This document shows, one piece after another, positions 32,392 to 44,821 of a DNA stretch of 64,000 bases. The notes under the pieces are model-generated. The model had not been told where the DNA came from. It saw only the letters and a program-made list of their open reading frames with translations, and did no database searches. Every line of letters begins with the position of its first letter. Position 1 is the first letter of the stretch. Location of the stretch: positions 147,342 through 211,341 of the forward strand of contig QEOQ01000486.1 in the NCBI GenBank assembly GCA_010279815.1, written 5' to 3'. This DNA comes from Brachionus plicatilis (lineage: Eukaryota; Rotifera; Eurotatoria; Ploima; Brachionidae). Both the position numbers and the translations under genes were made by a program.

Positions 32392-35300
32392 ATGCTAAAA
32401 TCATTTGGTGGAGATAAACGACTTTTTATTAATAAACTAAACAGACGCTATTGGAAAAAAACAAAACGCTCAAATATTGATTTAGAAAAAAAATATGATG
32501 ATTTATTTATTGGATTGAAAAATTTCGGAAATACATGTTTTATTGCATCAATAATTCAATCTCTTTATTCTCTAAAAGAAGTGACTATTTTTTTGGTTAA
32601 AACTTTTATTGAATTAGAAGATTTTTTCTTGGATTTTGAAGAATACAAACTTTTCAAATCGTATTTAGAACTGATAAGTTTTAATTTTGGCTCCATCAAA
32701 GATCAAAAAAAATTTGTCGAATTATGGAAAAATTTCCACCAGTCTTTGCATGATTCTGAATTAAAAAAAACTTTTGAAAAAGGAACACAACAAGATGCAC
32801 ATGAATTTTTGCTCAAATTTTTGACATATTTGGACGAATGTTCTTTGGAAGCTGAACTGGTTAAGCGTGGATTTAAAAACAATGAAACATTCTCCGAAGT
32901 CTGCGACCAATTGAGAGAAGAATCCCTTTTTGGTCAATTTTTCAATTTTAAATATGAGCAAACTTGTGAGTGCGAAAATCAGCATTCACACAAAAGAAAT
33001 GTCAGTGATTGTAATTTAATACTTGATGTCAAAAAAATCTCGGACAACCATCCAGTTTTTGAAGACCTGAATACGTGCCTTAAGGAATGGTTTAAATATG
33101 ATTTTTTAGCTTGCTGTAAATTGTGTAACCAAGATTTAAATCATTTTACTGAAAATAAAATTATTAATTCAAATAAGTTCCTAATAATTCAATTGAAAAT
33201 ATTCCAGGTAACAAAAATTAATTTTAAATAATTTCTTTTTCTAATTTTATTTAGTTTTCTGAAGACAGAAAATTTTCTAAAGTAAATGATTTTCTAAAAA
33301 TTCCAAAATTATTAGACCTTGGCGCCAAAAGATATCAAGTGTCTGCTATTGTTTTTCATTTAGGCAATGACATTAATTCTGGACATTATACAAGTGAGTG
33401 AATTTAATAAAAAAATCGCTTTTTATTTGCTATTCTTTTAGCTAGATATGTCAGATGAAATTTACGTTTATCTTATTTTTTAGTTTTTCCATGACATTAC
33501 ATAAATTAAATTTTTCTTTCTTTTTTTTTAGGACTTCTATTTTTTTTCACCAAAAAATATTCCATTAAATTAAAACATTTATGTCATATAAAAAATCACC
33601 TCCCAGGAGATGAATTCGATTAAGATCTTGAGTAAGAAATTGGAAAGATCAGAGACAATTTCTACAATAAAAAAACAATAGTCAGAAAAAGAAATAGTTT
33701 AATTTTTTGTGTTTGAATTACAAAATGTATCTAATGTTGAAATAATATTGAGAAAGTGTGAGTCCAGTCGGTTAGGTGAACTATGGTTCATCTATTACTG
33801 GAACAATTCTTGTTCTCAGGTTTTTTGAACTCTTAGTTCACCTAATCTAAAAATTGTTCACTTATTATGATATTTTTTCATCTATTAAAAAAAAACTAAA
33901 TGTAATATTAAAAAATAATAATTCAATTGATAAATAAAAATTAAAAAATAAGATAGAAAAAAATAATTAGACTAAAAATTTTATTTTGAACTGAGAAGGT
34001 AAAAATTGCAAAAAAGATGAATCCTTGAAGGGTAATACATTAGTTTTAATTTTCTTTCAAAGTTAATTAGTTTTCATTATTTATTTGTGAAGACAAAGAT
34101 TTAAGTAGAGATGGCATTTGGGTATTTTGATTATCGAAAGGGTAATTAATATCAGGCCAACTAGATCAGAACAAATTCTATTTCTAAAACAATATTTTGT
34201 CATATTTTTTATTTTTTTCTGAAGGAGCATTGGCTCGGTACAGATAAGCACCTAAATATATAAATAAATAAATTATTTAAAAGTTAAAAAAAGAATTTTC
34301 AATATTTTTTTCAAATTTCCAAATAAAAATAAAACTCATTGTATTTCACTTGAGAGTTTAATTTCAAATATGAAAATGCTTGCAATATTAACTTAAAATT
34401 ATTTTAAATTATTTTAATTAAAATTAATTTATTTAACAAAAACAGATAAAAATTTAAATAATTCAAGTTAAGTTAATTCACAAATTCAAATTTATAGCTT
34501 TTATATCTATTCATTCAAACTGAAATAATTTTATATTTCAACTTCAATAAATTATAAATTTTAAAACAGTAAATTTTATTGTCTGTATAAATAAATTTTC
34601 ATTAAAATCAACAAAAATATTTAAATCTATTAAAGTTCAGTAAAATGGGACATTTTAAAATTTTAAATATGATAATAAACTTGACATGACATCTCAAGTA
34701 ATAGCTTTTGAAAGAATCTATTTTCTCTCTATTAATAAAAAAAATACAATTTATATTTTGATCTTTGTATCGTGATCTCAAACTTCAATTTGCCGATTTA
34801 TCTCACTAATGTTTTAATTCATTATTTTAAAGTATTTTTATTCTTTGAAAATCGTGAAAATGTTTATTGGGCTTTTGGTGCAATACCGGCTTAAATTATT
34901 TACAATTAAAAAAAATTATTATTAATATTTTTTTATTTGATGCAAAAATGTGGTGCTTCTTTGTATTAACGTATTTGCTCCAACTTAATTGATAAAAATA
35001 ATTTAAATAAAGGCATATGACTTATATGAACACTTTTAATCACAAAATTATGTGAACTTTTCAGTGAACATCATTTTTGTTAAATTTATTTATTTAAAAA
35101 ATATCGTTATTTTGAGTAAATAGAAAGATAAAATTTTCTGAAAAGAAAACTTTTATATTTTGAAATTAAATTATTTTTCAGACTTTAAAAGCAAAGTCTT
35201 TATAGAAATAGTCTGATAAGCCTTTATAGAAAATTTACGGTTCTTTTATTAAACTAAACAATAAAGTATCGATGCATTATGATTACAATCTTGAGAATAA

Positions 35301-36998
35301 GTTTTAAAGGATACCTCTTATCTTAACAAATTGCTAATCAAAAATTTTGCATTGACATTCTTTTGTCAATAAAAAATTTGAATTTTAAACTTTAAATTTT
35401 ATAAGTCATATTTTTGTTCAACAATCCTATTGGGTTATTGCTAAAACACGGTATACCTGTTTTTTACTAAAACACGGACCACCCCTTAAAAAACGAAGGA
35501 ATAATTAAATAAACTTTCTTTAGCTGTTTTTTAGGACAAAATTTTACGCTCTTTCACGCGCAATTTAAAGCATCAATTTTTAAAAAAAATATTTTTTGAT
35601 AATAATTTTGCGCCGGAAAGGCTTTAGGTTCAAATTTTTTTTCGGTGATCCGTGTCCGAAATCCTAAATTTTTGACATTTGAGCGGTTGTGCAGTCCGAA
35701 GGAAAGGTCCTAGAGCTTAGCTCTAAATTGCACTTAAAAGAGCACAAAAAGTTGCACTAGAAAAGTGGTGTGCGCCGGAAAGGCGGGCTTTTGGTTCTAG
35801 CCAAAAAATATGAACCGTAAATTTTTTTGGTTCTTTTTTATTTTAAAGATCTGTGCGGCAAAAACTAAAAGTCCTAGAGCTAAGGTCTCAATTGCGCGTG
35901 AAAGGGCGTAAAATTTTGTCCTTAAAAACAGCTAAAGAAAGTTTATTTAATTATTCCTTCGTTTTTTAAGGGGTGGTCCGTGTTTTAGTAAAAAACAGGT
36001 ATACCGTGTTTTAGCAATAACCTCCTATTGCACCTTATCAAAAAAGTTTCAAAAATTTTTAGAAAACTTAATTCAAACTTATTTAACATTTTTCGAAAAT
36101 TTTTTTGTTTTTAACAAAATTTATTAATGTGACTAAAAGGAAGGACTTAGTCTCCATTCCAATCCGTCAAGGCGCCACCTAAATTATAGTTTAAATGAAT
36201 AAATAAAAAAAGCTTTAAGTTTAAAAAATATTTCTTTAAATTTTAATCTAATGGAAATAGTTTAGGCCAAAAAAATCAGATAAAATAGTATTTTTTTTAA
36301 ACTTTTGAATGGTATATGATCAAATTTCTCTGCATAATACTAAATAATGCAAAAAACATGCTAGATGAGGCTCTGCAAAAACTCTGCAATTAAATCGCGC
36401 AGTTTAATTAAATACTTTTTAATGAGGTGCATTTTACTGCAAATTAGTTATAATTTTGCAGAGAGACTTGATCAAATACCATTCATAAGTTTAAGGCAAA
36501 ATAGTATTTGATCTGATTTTTTTGATACTAAACTTCAAGATGTCGGGAAATAGAATATTTCTTGCTAGACAAATTGAATTACGATAATTTTTTAATAAAA
36601 GTTTAAATGATTATTGAAAAGAAAATAAAGTTGTAATGTTAAAACATATTTGCATTTAAAAAAAAAAATTAATTTGTATTAATTATTGATTTTGATCACA
36701 AACTTAGGTCTTGTCTGGTCAATACAGAGCAAAAAATGGAAATATTTTCATGACGATAAAAATGTAATTGAATATGAGCAAAATGACACCAGAGAATGCC
36801 CAATCTTTGACCAAAATTCACAGCCTTATTTAGTATTCTATACAGAAATTTTAGGCACTAGTAACTTATTTTGTTCATTTTTCGGATTTTTTTATTTTTT
36901 TTTTAGATTGCTCAATTAAGAAAAAGAAAAATAAAACCTCAAAAAATGGCTGTTTTAATATATTTTGTCAATCAAGAGTTAATAGAGATTGCGAGTGA
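32392..36998 (+). CDS. ubiquitin-specific protease (USP/UCH family), four exons
   Basis: Exons 32392-33207, 33255-33393, 36708-36860 and 36907-36998; 399 residues; phases 0, 1, 1 close exactly. The Cys box is GLKNFGNTCFIASIIQSLY with catalytic Cys49. QQDAHEFLLKFL is the usual second USP motif. CEC and CKLC pairs (residues about 190 and 243) look like the zinc-binding finger. The His box HLGNDINSGHYT has His316, and the splice A|GT gives HYTSLVWS. KKWKYFHDDKNV supplies the catalytic Asp (334 or 335) and PYLVFYTE ends the fold. The enzyme removes ubiquitin from proteins. It is short for a USP and I cannot assign the orthologue. The last intron (36861-36906) is optional: without it the frame stops at 36919. 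The basic tail (CSIKKKKNKTSKN) is predicted only by the spliced form. Confidence 0.88.
35433..36022. mobile_element. 590-bp foldback element with 8-bp TSD
   Basis: Ends GGTTATTGCTAAAACACGGT inverted, with arms pairing over about 150 bases, including the shared gtttatttaattattccttc. TCCTATTG occurs on both sides (35425-35432 and 36023-36030). No coding capacity. The 8-bp duplication fits hAT, P or Merlin; the GG start leans towards Merlin-like, which is an inference. Confidence 0.92.
36130..36213 (+). repeat. retroelement 3' tail
   Basis: aggaaggacttagtctccat, then cgtcaaggcgccacctaaat, ending in (AAAT)n. Resembles the tail at 5570-5660 and probably marks a severely truncated LINE. Confidence 0.5.
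36250..36546. mobile_element. MITE related to 28589-28942
   Basis: Shares aaaaaaatcagat, ctgcaaaaactctgcaatta and the right end aaacttcaagatg with the nested MITE at 28589-28942. The left end is degraded, so no target duplication could be read. Confidence 0.75.
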
Positions 36999-39728
36999 AG
37001 CCGTTTTAAACCAGTCTAAAAATATTTAATGTTACAGACCTAAAAAAGAAATAAACATCTTAATCGAAAGTGAAAAAAGCAAATATTTAAATAAAAACAA
37101 CCGAATTAAATAAAAAAAAATAAAAATAAATCAAAAAAATTATTTTTTGAATAAAATTGCATTTTCTACATACTGTAATTTTAAGGTTTTGAAGACATTT
37201 TCAGGATATATGTAAAGTTTCCCAATCCACAATCCCTAGAATATAGACACACCAATTTTTAATATTTATCAATTTTTAAGTGAGAAAACTATTAATTATT
37301 AACAAAAGGAAAGATAATGAATTTCTAAAAAATGAACAAAAGTTGTAAGACTTGAATACAAGGTGGCTTGCTACGGTTATTATTCAGTTTAAAAATTTTT
37401 TATTTGAATCAATTGTAATAGCAAAATACTAAATAGTAGATTAAGTCATTATTATTTTGAAAAATTGAATAGTTGAATTGATGAAATTTAAGTTGTACAT
37501 ATAAAATTAACTATTGTCCATGAATGCATATTGTTAATATGAATTATTTTTTATTCTAAAAATAAAATTCTTGAATAAAAAATGTTTTGATTTTTTGTGT
37601 TTTTTTCGATTCCTCTTGACAGTGTTTGATTATAAAAAAATCTTTACTCAAAACTTGTATTGATCACCTGTAATTGGACCTTAAGCTACACTTTTTCATT
37701 CATGACGGCTTCTTAGACTCGATTAAAATTTTTCCAATAACTTAACATAGATTTATTTTTTAAGTAAAACATTTTAAATTAAAAAAAAAAAAAATTCTCC
37801 AAAATGTATCAGCAGATATAGACTTTGTGTCATCAAAACCTGTAAAAACCTTGCGAAAAGTATAAACAAATCATTTAAGTTTAAATTCAGAGATACTGCA
37901 AAAACTAAATTCGACTGTGACTAAGTTTTTATCAGCTGATACATTTTGCAGGCTGATTTTTATGGCTAAAGAGACAGAGTTGTATAAATTAAAAAATTTT
38001 TTTGTCCTTTGTTTCAATATTCACAATCCTGATGGAGATTTATTTAATTAAATAAATAATAGATAAATATATTTAATAAGAATGTCTTTGAAAGAACCTC
38101 CAGTGCCTTATGTTGCTTCTTCGGTGAAATTTTCGAGTTAAGATAGTGCTTCATCTATTCTATCCAAACAATTTTTTTCCCCTAGTCAACAAAGCTTGCT
38201 AAATTTCTCTTTATATTTAATTTTCTTTTCATTTAGTTCTTTCTTTCTATGAGAAATTGAATATGCAAATTTCTTTCGACTCTTTTAAGATATTATCAGC
38301 AAGACAATACAGTAGTTCATAAATGATATTTGAGGAACTTGATATTTTTTTAAATGATTTTTTCATAATTTAAAAAAATTATAATCATGAAATTAATCAA
38401 AACAATTCTATTAAATTTAAATTTTATAATTAACTCAAAAAACGCTAAATTTTTTGAAATTTTTGACTCTCCAACAATTTACTTAAAAAAGTGAAAATTT
38501 AACTTATTTTACGTGGACTCTAGTAAATTTATGATTTTTTACTTATGTAAATTTACGTAAATTGTTTTAAAAACAAAAAGTGCAGTCATTTGCTGGTTCA
38601 TTTCCGACCTTTAACTTAATTAATGTGCTTAAAATTGTTATGATTTTTCAAAATATTGTTTATTTATAAAGTCAAGTAATTAAAAAAATATAACAATTTC
38701 AGCGTAGACTTAAATATTTTTTTTTGTTTTTCATAAATTGTAAAACTTTAAAAAAACAGATTTTACTCAAAGCCCTTTGGACTTTTTTGAATTTTATCAC
38801 TTTTTTCACAAGTCAACTCAACTTGCATTTTTAAGCAAATTAATTATTTGGCATGTGATAATAAATTTTTTAAACAATATCAATTCTGGATTCTTAACTA
38901 GTAGTTAATAGAAATTTGGTCAAATAGTCTTTTTATTTGACCAAATCTTAACAATCTGAATAATCACTGAATTTTTTATTCATAGGTTTAAGAATTCTTA
39001 AGGTTCAACAAATTGTCGCAGCAGAAGCCTTTTTTGCCAAGCTAAATTGGAATCATTTAAAGTTGACTTTTAAATTTGTGATGTCAAATTTGAATAGAAA
39101 ATATTTTATTTCATAGCAACGTATTTTTATACTTAAAATCAAATAAAACAATAAATCAAATACTCAAAGTAACACGAGTTTTAATTTAAATTAATTGTAT
39201 TTGTAAAAAGAAAAGCATAACTTCAAAAGCTTTTATTAAATTTTGAAAGCCGATTATAAATGAAAAAGTAACCAAAAATTACAGTTTAATTTATATTTTT
39301 TGGATATAAAAATTAAAATTTAAAAATAAAACAATTAATAGTATTTTAAATTAAAATTGAGATGCTAATTACTATGTGACATGATTCTGATACAAGTGTT
39401 TTTAAAAATAGAGTTCAAATGGAAATAACTTTCAAGTTTTTATTCAAAAATTTTAAAAAATGAAAATAATCTTTTACCAGCGAAAAAAATAACCAAATGC
39501 TGCTAAAATTGTTTTAAAATATTTATAAAAATACATTGATCAAGCCAAATGACAATTTAAACCAACCTTATATTGTGGCAATAGTATGGTTTCAGTGATG
39601 TTATGATGTTATTAAACGGTTACTAAAACAAAAATGTCGAAAATATCAGCTTATTTTCTAAATAATTACTAAATTCACCTTTTTTTAAAAAAATTTCAAA
39701 ACTGTTTTAGTTAATTACTTTATTTAAA
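36999..39728. other. intergenic, AT-rich
   Basis: No gene recognised. 37798-37951 is a small foldback (aaaatgtatcagcagata against its reverse complement tatcagctgatacatttt). Confidence 0.5.
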
Positions 39729-40529
39729 ATGCCTTTCCACGACTATACCAAAAAAAACGCAAATCCTAACGATTCCAAAGTAATTAAAACAAATTTTCAT
39801 AGATTATAATTTTAAAATTTAATTCAGCGAAGACCAGAGAATTTTGAAAATATCCAAAATGAAAGATTGCTTAACCAGAACGCTCAAAAATTCATAAATC
39901 CTCTTCCTCCAATAAATCAACCATTTGTGCAACAAGCTGGCAATGTTCAGCGAGCGGCTAGCTTGAACCAACCGAATCCGTCTGTCCAATACCGGTTTGT
40001 TAACCCTCCGATTCAACAGCAACCACTGATAATGGTACCACCAATAAAACCGAAACCGGACACAAGAAATGTCTTTGTGGCCACTGATGATGTTCAGACT
40101 TCAAATAAAGGAATTCAAATAGAAAAGGATTTGGTTAAAATGGTGAGTAAATCAATCAATACTGACCTAAAATTAGATCAAGTTCGAGCAAAAAATGACA
40201 AACCAAAGGTCAACTTTATCAACGAAGGCTTTAGGACATATTATGATGACGTATTTTTTTTTTGAAAATTAAAATTAAATTTAAATTTAAATTTATTTAT
40301 AAAGCAAGCTGATGTCCTTGGTGTCATGTGCTTTTTGTGCTGGGCCAATTGTTGCCAGGGTTGTAACAACATTTGCAGAGGATGCAGAAATAATATATCA
40401 TGTCCAGTTTATTGCTGGATCTTGTTTATTATTCCGATTTTTTTTATATTTTTAGCTGGAATTATAGTAGCTGTCTTGTATGGCATTAGTGTTAATGTTT
40501 TGCGATGCGCAATTTTAGAATGCACTTAA
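39729..40529 (+). CDS. small Cys-rich single-pass membrane protein, unknown
   Basis: Exons 39729-39779, 39828-40250 and 40305-40529, all phase 0; 232 residues. The start is MPFHDYTKKN. The N-terminal about 155 residues are hydrophilic and rich in Pro, Gln and Asn (INPLPPINQPFVQQAG, NPPIQQQPLIMVPPIKPKP), without a signal peptide. They are followed by a cysteine cluster (CFLCWANCCQGCNNICRGCR, then CPVYCW) directly before one strong transmembrane segment (ILFIIPIFFIFLAGIIVAVL) and a short Cys-containing tail ending in CAILECT. The layout suggests a tail-anchored or type II/III protein with palmitoylated cysteines at the membrane. I do not recognise the family. Splice sites gt...cag and gt...aag are clean and composition suits coding sequence. 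Confidence 0.72.
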
Positions 40530-41394
40530 AATTTCCATTTTTTTTCCAAGAAAATCCATTTGAAGTCTTTCAGGCCTTATCAGAAATTAATTCCTTGTTT
40601 TGATTTAAATAAAAATTTATTTTTGGAATAAACTATTTGATAGAGAAAATTTTCTTTTCAAATGGCATGAAAAAGTGAGTTGTTTTAAAAGGATAAAAAA
40701 GAAATTCATTGTTTTAAAAATTTATTCTTAAAAAATTAATTTACTTATTTAGATTCTTTTTTTCAAATAAATTTTTGTTTGATTATTATTTTAATTCTTT
40801 TAAATTCAAAAAGTATAGTATATACTTAGATTCTTAATATTTTTGGATACCTTTGGTAATTTTGAAAACATTAAATCTTCTGCAATTTTAGTGGTGATTA
40901 ATAAATAATTTTTAAAAAATAATATGCAAAATTCTTTTTTGGTCATCCTTTTTTTTATCTGGTTGACAAATTTCATTTTCATTAACCATTACTGGAATTG
41001 TTTGAGAAGCTTGGCTAGACTAAATTGTGTTTATCAAGAGTTGCTGGTTTTAGATTTGGTATGATTTTATCATTATTCACTGCAAAATCTTCAATTTTTT
41101 CACTTGGTCTTTTAATTTTTTTAACTGATAATTATACGATCTTGCTGTGGAAAAAAATATCATTAAGAAAAAATAATAAGAATATAAGTGAATAAATTTT
41201 CTGGCAAAAAAAAGCTTTAGAAAGAAATGTAGGCTGAACATTTTGAAAACTTCATTTTTATTGTGATCTTCTTGTTGGAAATTTTGGATAAGGTCTTTTG
41301 ATTTAAGAAATTTGAAAAGTTTTAGACAAAATTCTTTAAAAAAATTCCTCGGTTCTAAGTTTTTTTATATAAGAAACACCAATGATTTATAAAG
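40530..41394. other. non-coding, with dispersed repeat copy
   Basis: 40990-41205 is the partner of 1421-1830 (see there), with the middle 200 bases missing. Nothing else recognised. Confidence 0.5.
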
Positions 41395-41960
41395 GCTAAA
41401 GGCTTCTATTGAGCATTTTGCTGATGATACGAACTTCACTAATCCTAAGAAAAACCTGGTGAAATTATTAGAATTATAAGAAAAAGAAGATTACTATCTG
41501 ATTACTTTGTTCTTCTTTTTTAATAAATTTGATTTTTATTTAGATAATGGCGACTTAATCCAGTTCTTTAAAAGTATCCATGGTTATAGTTCAGGTTAAA
41601 TCGTGACTTGGCTAAAGCCGGTCAGAGCAGACATACGTTTTTAACAAATCGAACCAAAGTAAAATTTTTGATCAAATTTCAGGTGCTCAATCTTGCTCAA
41701 AAATTTTAGATGCGCAATTAAATTTCATCGCAGATTTTTAATTTTTTCAACATTTCAAAGCTTTGTTTTTAAACTTTTGAAAAAGGATTGTAATTTATAA
41801 AAATGCAATGAAATTTAATTGCGCATCTAACAATGTTTGAGCAAGATTGAGCGCTTGAAATTTGATCAAAAATTTTACTTTGCTCAAATCGAACCAATAT
41901 GGATGAATTACCTAATGAAATAGTTACAGCGAAAAGTTTGAATAGTTTTAAGTGCAATTA
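41395..41960 (+). pseudogene. LINE relics with a MITE insertion
   Basis: 41401-41470 reads SIEHFADDTNFTNPKKNL, a reverse transcriptase FADD box. 41540 onward reads GDLIQFFKSIHG, and then, in another frame, RHTFLTNRTN before the MITE and NMDELPNEIVTAKSLNSFK after it. The last part matches the C-terminus of the LINE at 30100-31430. A LINE 3' end with (ACT)n is seen at 42034-42047. Confidence 0.7.
41655..41884. mobile_element. foldback MITE inside LINE relic
   Basis: Ends CAAAGTAAAATTTTTGATCA inverted, with arms pairing through aatttaattgcgcatcta. The host sequence caaatcgaac is present on both sides (41645-41654 and 41885-41894), a target duplication of about 9-11 bases. Removing the insert and one copy of the repeat restores the LINE frame, which confirms the borders. 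Confidence 0.85.
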
Positions 41961-42330
41961 GACAAATGGAAACTGCTAAAGCTCATTTATGGGCTAGGTA
42001 ATTACTGTACCGCATTTCAATGCAGCAGTTTATACTACTACTACTATTTATATAAATTATTTTAATGGTTTTCATCACGGAAAAAAGAGAAATCAGGAGG
42101 TGATTAAACTTATACGTTATCTTTAGATCCTAAAACTACTTATTAATTTCTAATAAAATATGTTTCAATTCTTGACATCTTATGGGGTTAGAAAATATTT
42201 TCACCTCTTATCCAAAAAACGTAATCATGTATTGACGATCTGAATAAAATCTGACAAACTGAATTTTGCTTTTTTTTAAAAGATTTCATTTAATTAAATA
42301 TCTTGTTTTAATCATTTAAACCATTTTTTT

Positions 42331-42393
42331 CAATTTGTTTAATTTGTTCAGTTTGTTCGGTTTGTTCAGTTTCTTGAGTTTGTTGAGATTTGT
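42331..42393. repeat. 9-bp tandem repeat
   Basis: About six to seven imperfect units of tttgttcag. On the minus strand it would encode repeated EQT in a frame open for about 30 codons, but no gene context supports translation. Confidence 0.6.
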
Positions 42394-42541
42394 GTGATCT
42401 TTTGTATTTTTATATTATTTTATATTATAAATTTTCAAAATTTAAAGAAAAAAATTATTTAAAATATTTTTATTGAAAACATTATTTTAAAATTTTGAAC
42501 AATTACATGTCTCCCAAATCTGAACAAAATAAACAATTTGA

Positions 42542-44032
42542 ACCTAATAGATTAGATTTATGATAGAAAGATTTTGCAATCTGAATTTATTAAATGCAGA
42601 ACGTCGGATTAAAGGACCGTAGTCATTACCTCTAAATAAATATTAAAAGAGTCTGAGACGAATCTTTTTTTTTTCAAAATAAATATTTAATAAACTTTTT
42701 CTCGTGTGTTTATCTGTCAAGTCACACTGTTAGTCCTTCCCCTCTCATTTTTTCATCCGGACTTGGGACCGGCAACGGTATGATTGCAACTCAACAGTCA
42801 GCAGCCAAAGTTACATATGGGACGTTCATCATAAACAGCGCCACTCATCCGAGCACTTAATGGCTGCGAATTTGGCAACTATTTAGACTAGCTTGGAACC
42901 ACAAACCAAGCGTATCTATATCTGGATACAAGCTTATCCAAACTAAAGACACTTTACTTTTTTCACTAAGGCTTTTTGGACCCAACAGACTATCATCAGC
43001 TCTAGCTTGCAAGCCTCCNNNNNNNNNNNNNNNNNNNNNNNNNNNNNNNNNNNNNNNNNNNNNNNNNNNNNNNNNNNNNNNNNNNNNNNNNNNNNNNNNN
43101 NNNNNNNNNNNNNNNNNNNNNNNNNNNNNNNNNNNNNNNNNNNNNNNNNNNNNNNNNNNNNNNNNNNNNNNNNNNNNNNNNNNNNNNNNNNNNNNNNNNN
43201 NNNNNNNNNNNNNNNNNNNNNNNNNNNNNNNNNNNNNNNNNNNNNNNNNNNNNNNNNNNNNNNNNNNNNNNNNNNNNNNNNNNNNNNNNNNNNNNNNNNN
43301 NNNNNNNNNNNNNNNNNNNNNNNNNNNNNNNNNNNNNNNNNNNNNNNNNNNNNNNNNNNNNNNNNNNNNNNNNNNNNNNNNNNNNNNNNNNNNNNNNNNN
43401 NNNNNNNNNNNNNNNNNNNNNNNNNNNNNNNNNNNNNNNNNNNNNNNNNNNNNNNNNNNNNNNNNNNNNNNNNNNNNNNNNNNNNNNNNNNNNNNNNNNN
43501 NNNNNNNNNNNNNNNNNNNNNNNNNNNNNNNNNNNNNNNNNNNNNNNNNNNNNNNNNNNNNNNNNNNNNNNNNNNNNNNNNNNNNNNNNNNNNNNNNNNN
43601 NNNNNNNNNNNNNNNNNNNNNNNNNNNNNNNNNNNNNNNNNNNNNNNNNNNNNNNNNNNNNNNNNNNNNNNNNNNNNNNNNNNNNNNNNNNNNNNNNNNN
43701 NNNNNNNNNNNNNNNNNNNNNNNNNNNNNNNNNNNNNNNNNNNNNNNNNNNNNNNNNNNNNNNNNNNNNNNNNNNNNNNNNNNNNNAATCATACCGTTGC
43801 CGGTCCCAAGTCCGGATGAAAAAATGAGAGGGGAAGGACTAACAGTGTGACTTGACAGATAAACACACGAGAAAAAGTTTATTAAATATTTATTTTGAAA
43901 AAAAAAGATTCGGCTCAGACTCTTTTAATATTTATTTAGAGGTAATGACTACGGTCCTTTAATCCGACGTTCTGCATTTAATAAATTCAGATTGCAAAAT
44001 CTTTCTATCATAAATCTAATCTATTAGGTATT
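42542..44032. repeat. large palindrome of repeat X broken by the gap
   Basis: Left arm 42542-43018 and right arm 43787-44032 are inverted copies. Both contain repeat X (compare 14210-14547) followed outward by the same unique sequence (aatctattaggt on the right, acctaatagatt on the left). Because the unique flank is inverted too, this is an inverted duplication, not just two inserted elements. The inner part falls in the run of N. Confidence 0.85.
43019..43786. other. assembly gap (768 N)
   Basis: Run of N inside repeat X at the centre of the palindrome. Nothing can be read. Reading frames reported through it are meaningless. Confidence 1.
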
Positions 44033-44035
44033 ACA

Positions 44036-44478
44036 GCAATCTAGAGCAGCACATTCATGTAGGTAGAATTTTTTGGCTATGGTAGAAAAAAGCATAAAAG
44101 AGGGAAAAAAAATATAATCGATTTAACAAATTTGGCTAATATAATATGAAATAAAAATATAAACAACAGTATGGCTGTCAAATCAATTAGTTTAGTTGAT
44201 GAGAAATTTTGCTGCAATTTTTAAAAAGAATTTTTATTTTTTTTACTCTTTATTTTTGATTATTATTTTTAAAATTATTTCAATAAAATTTTATCAACGA
44301 CTATCAGAATTAGTTGAAGATAAGGCAATCTGTAAAAATTTTAAAATCATTTTTTTCGTTTTTCGTTTTGAAAGACACAACTTTTTAATTTTAATTGAAA
44401 CTTCTTATTTTAAAGACAAAATTATTTCGCTGGACCTATGAATGAATTTGTTCTTAAACATTAAGTATTAAAAAAATC
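44036..44478 (+). pseudogene. inverted partial copy of DONSON
   Basis: 44037-44170 equals, inverted, the end of DONSON exon 3 and its donor plus the start of intron 3 (about 48886-48761). At 44171-44174 it jumps directly to the end of the last exon (VKSISLVDEKFCCNF and stop) and the 3' flank (45427 down to about 44822). About 3.3 kb of the gene is missing between the two parts. It cannot encode a working protein. Confidence 0.88.
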
Positions 44479-44821
44479 TTTCATAATATCTCGACAATAA
44501 TTTTCATAGTTGTTATTTTTCCTTGAAATAAATTTGCCTATAAGACTCAATTTAATAAATAAAAAAAATTACATAAAATAGTTTCAAATTTGATGTTTTT
44601 TTCTGAAAAAAGAAAATAAAAAGACAATAAAATTAAAAATTAAAATCTGGATAATCTATTTCAGTATTCTTTTTTATTTTTATTTAAATTATATTTCAAC
44701 TTATTCAACCGTATTTTCATTTTTTATTTTAAATTTTATTCTTAAAGACCTTAAGCTCTCTACAGAAAACAAATAAATTATCTGTTTTATTGAGTATGTG
44801 TCCAATAAAATTTATATCAAC

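Larger units (their letters stand above)
33394..36707 (+). other. USP intron 2
   Basis: 3.3-kb intron between the His box exon and the Asp box exon. It contains the foldback element at 35433-36022, a retroelement tail at 36130-36213, a LINE-like short tail near 34222-34270 (gaaggagcattggctcggta then (AAAT)n) and a MITE at 36250-36546. Confidence 0.75.

Noticed and set aside
42331..42415. Minus-strand exon with EQT repeats
   Set aside because: Explained by the 9-base tandem repeat; no neighbouring exons.
42857..43819. Long reading frames of about 270-311 codons
   Set aside because: They run through the 768-base run of N and have only a few real codons at the ends, from repeat X.
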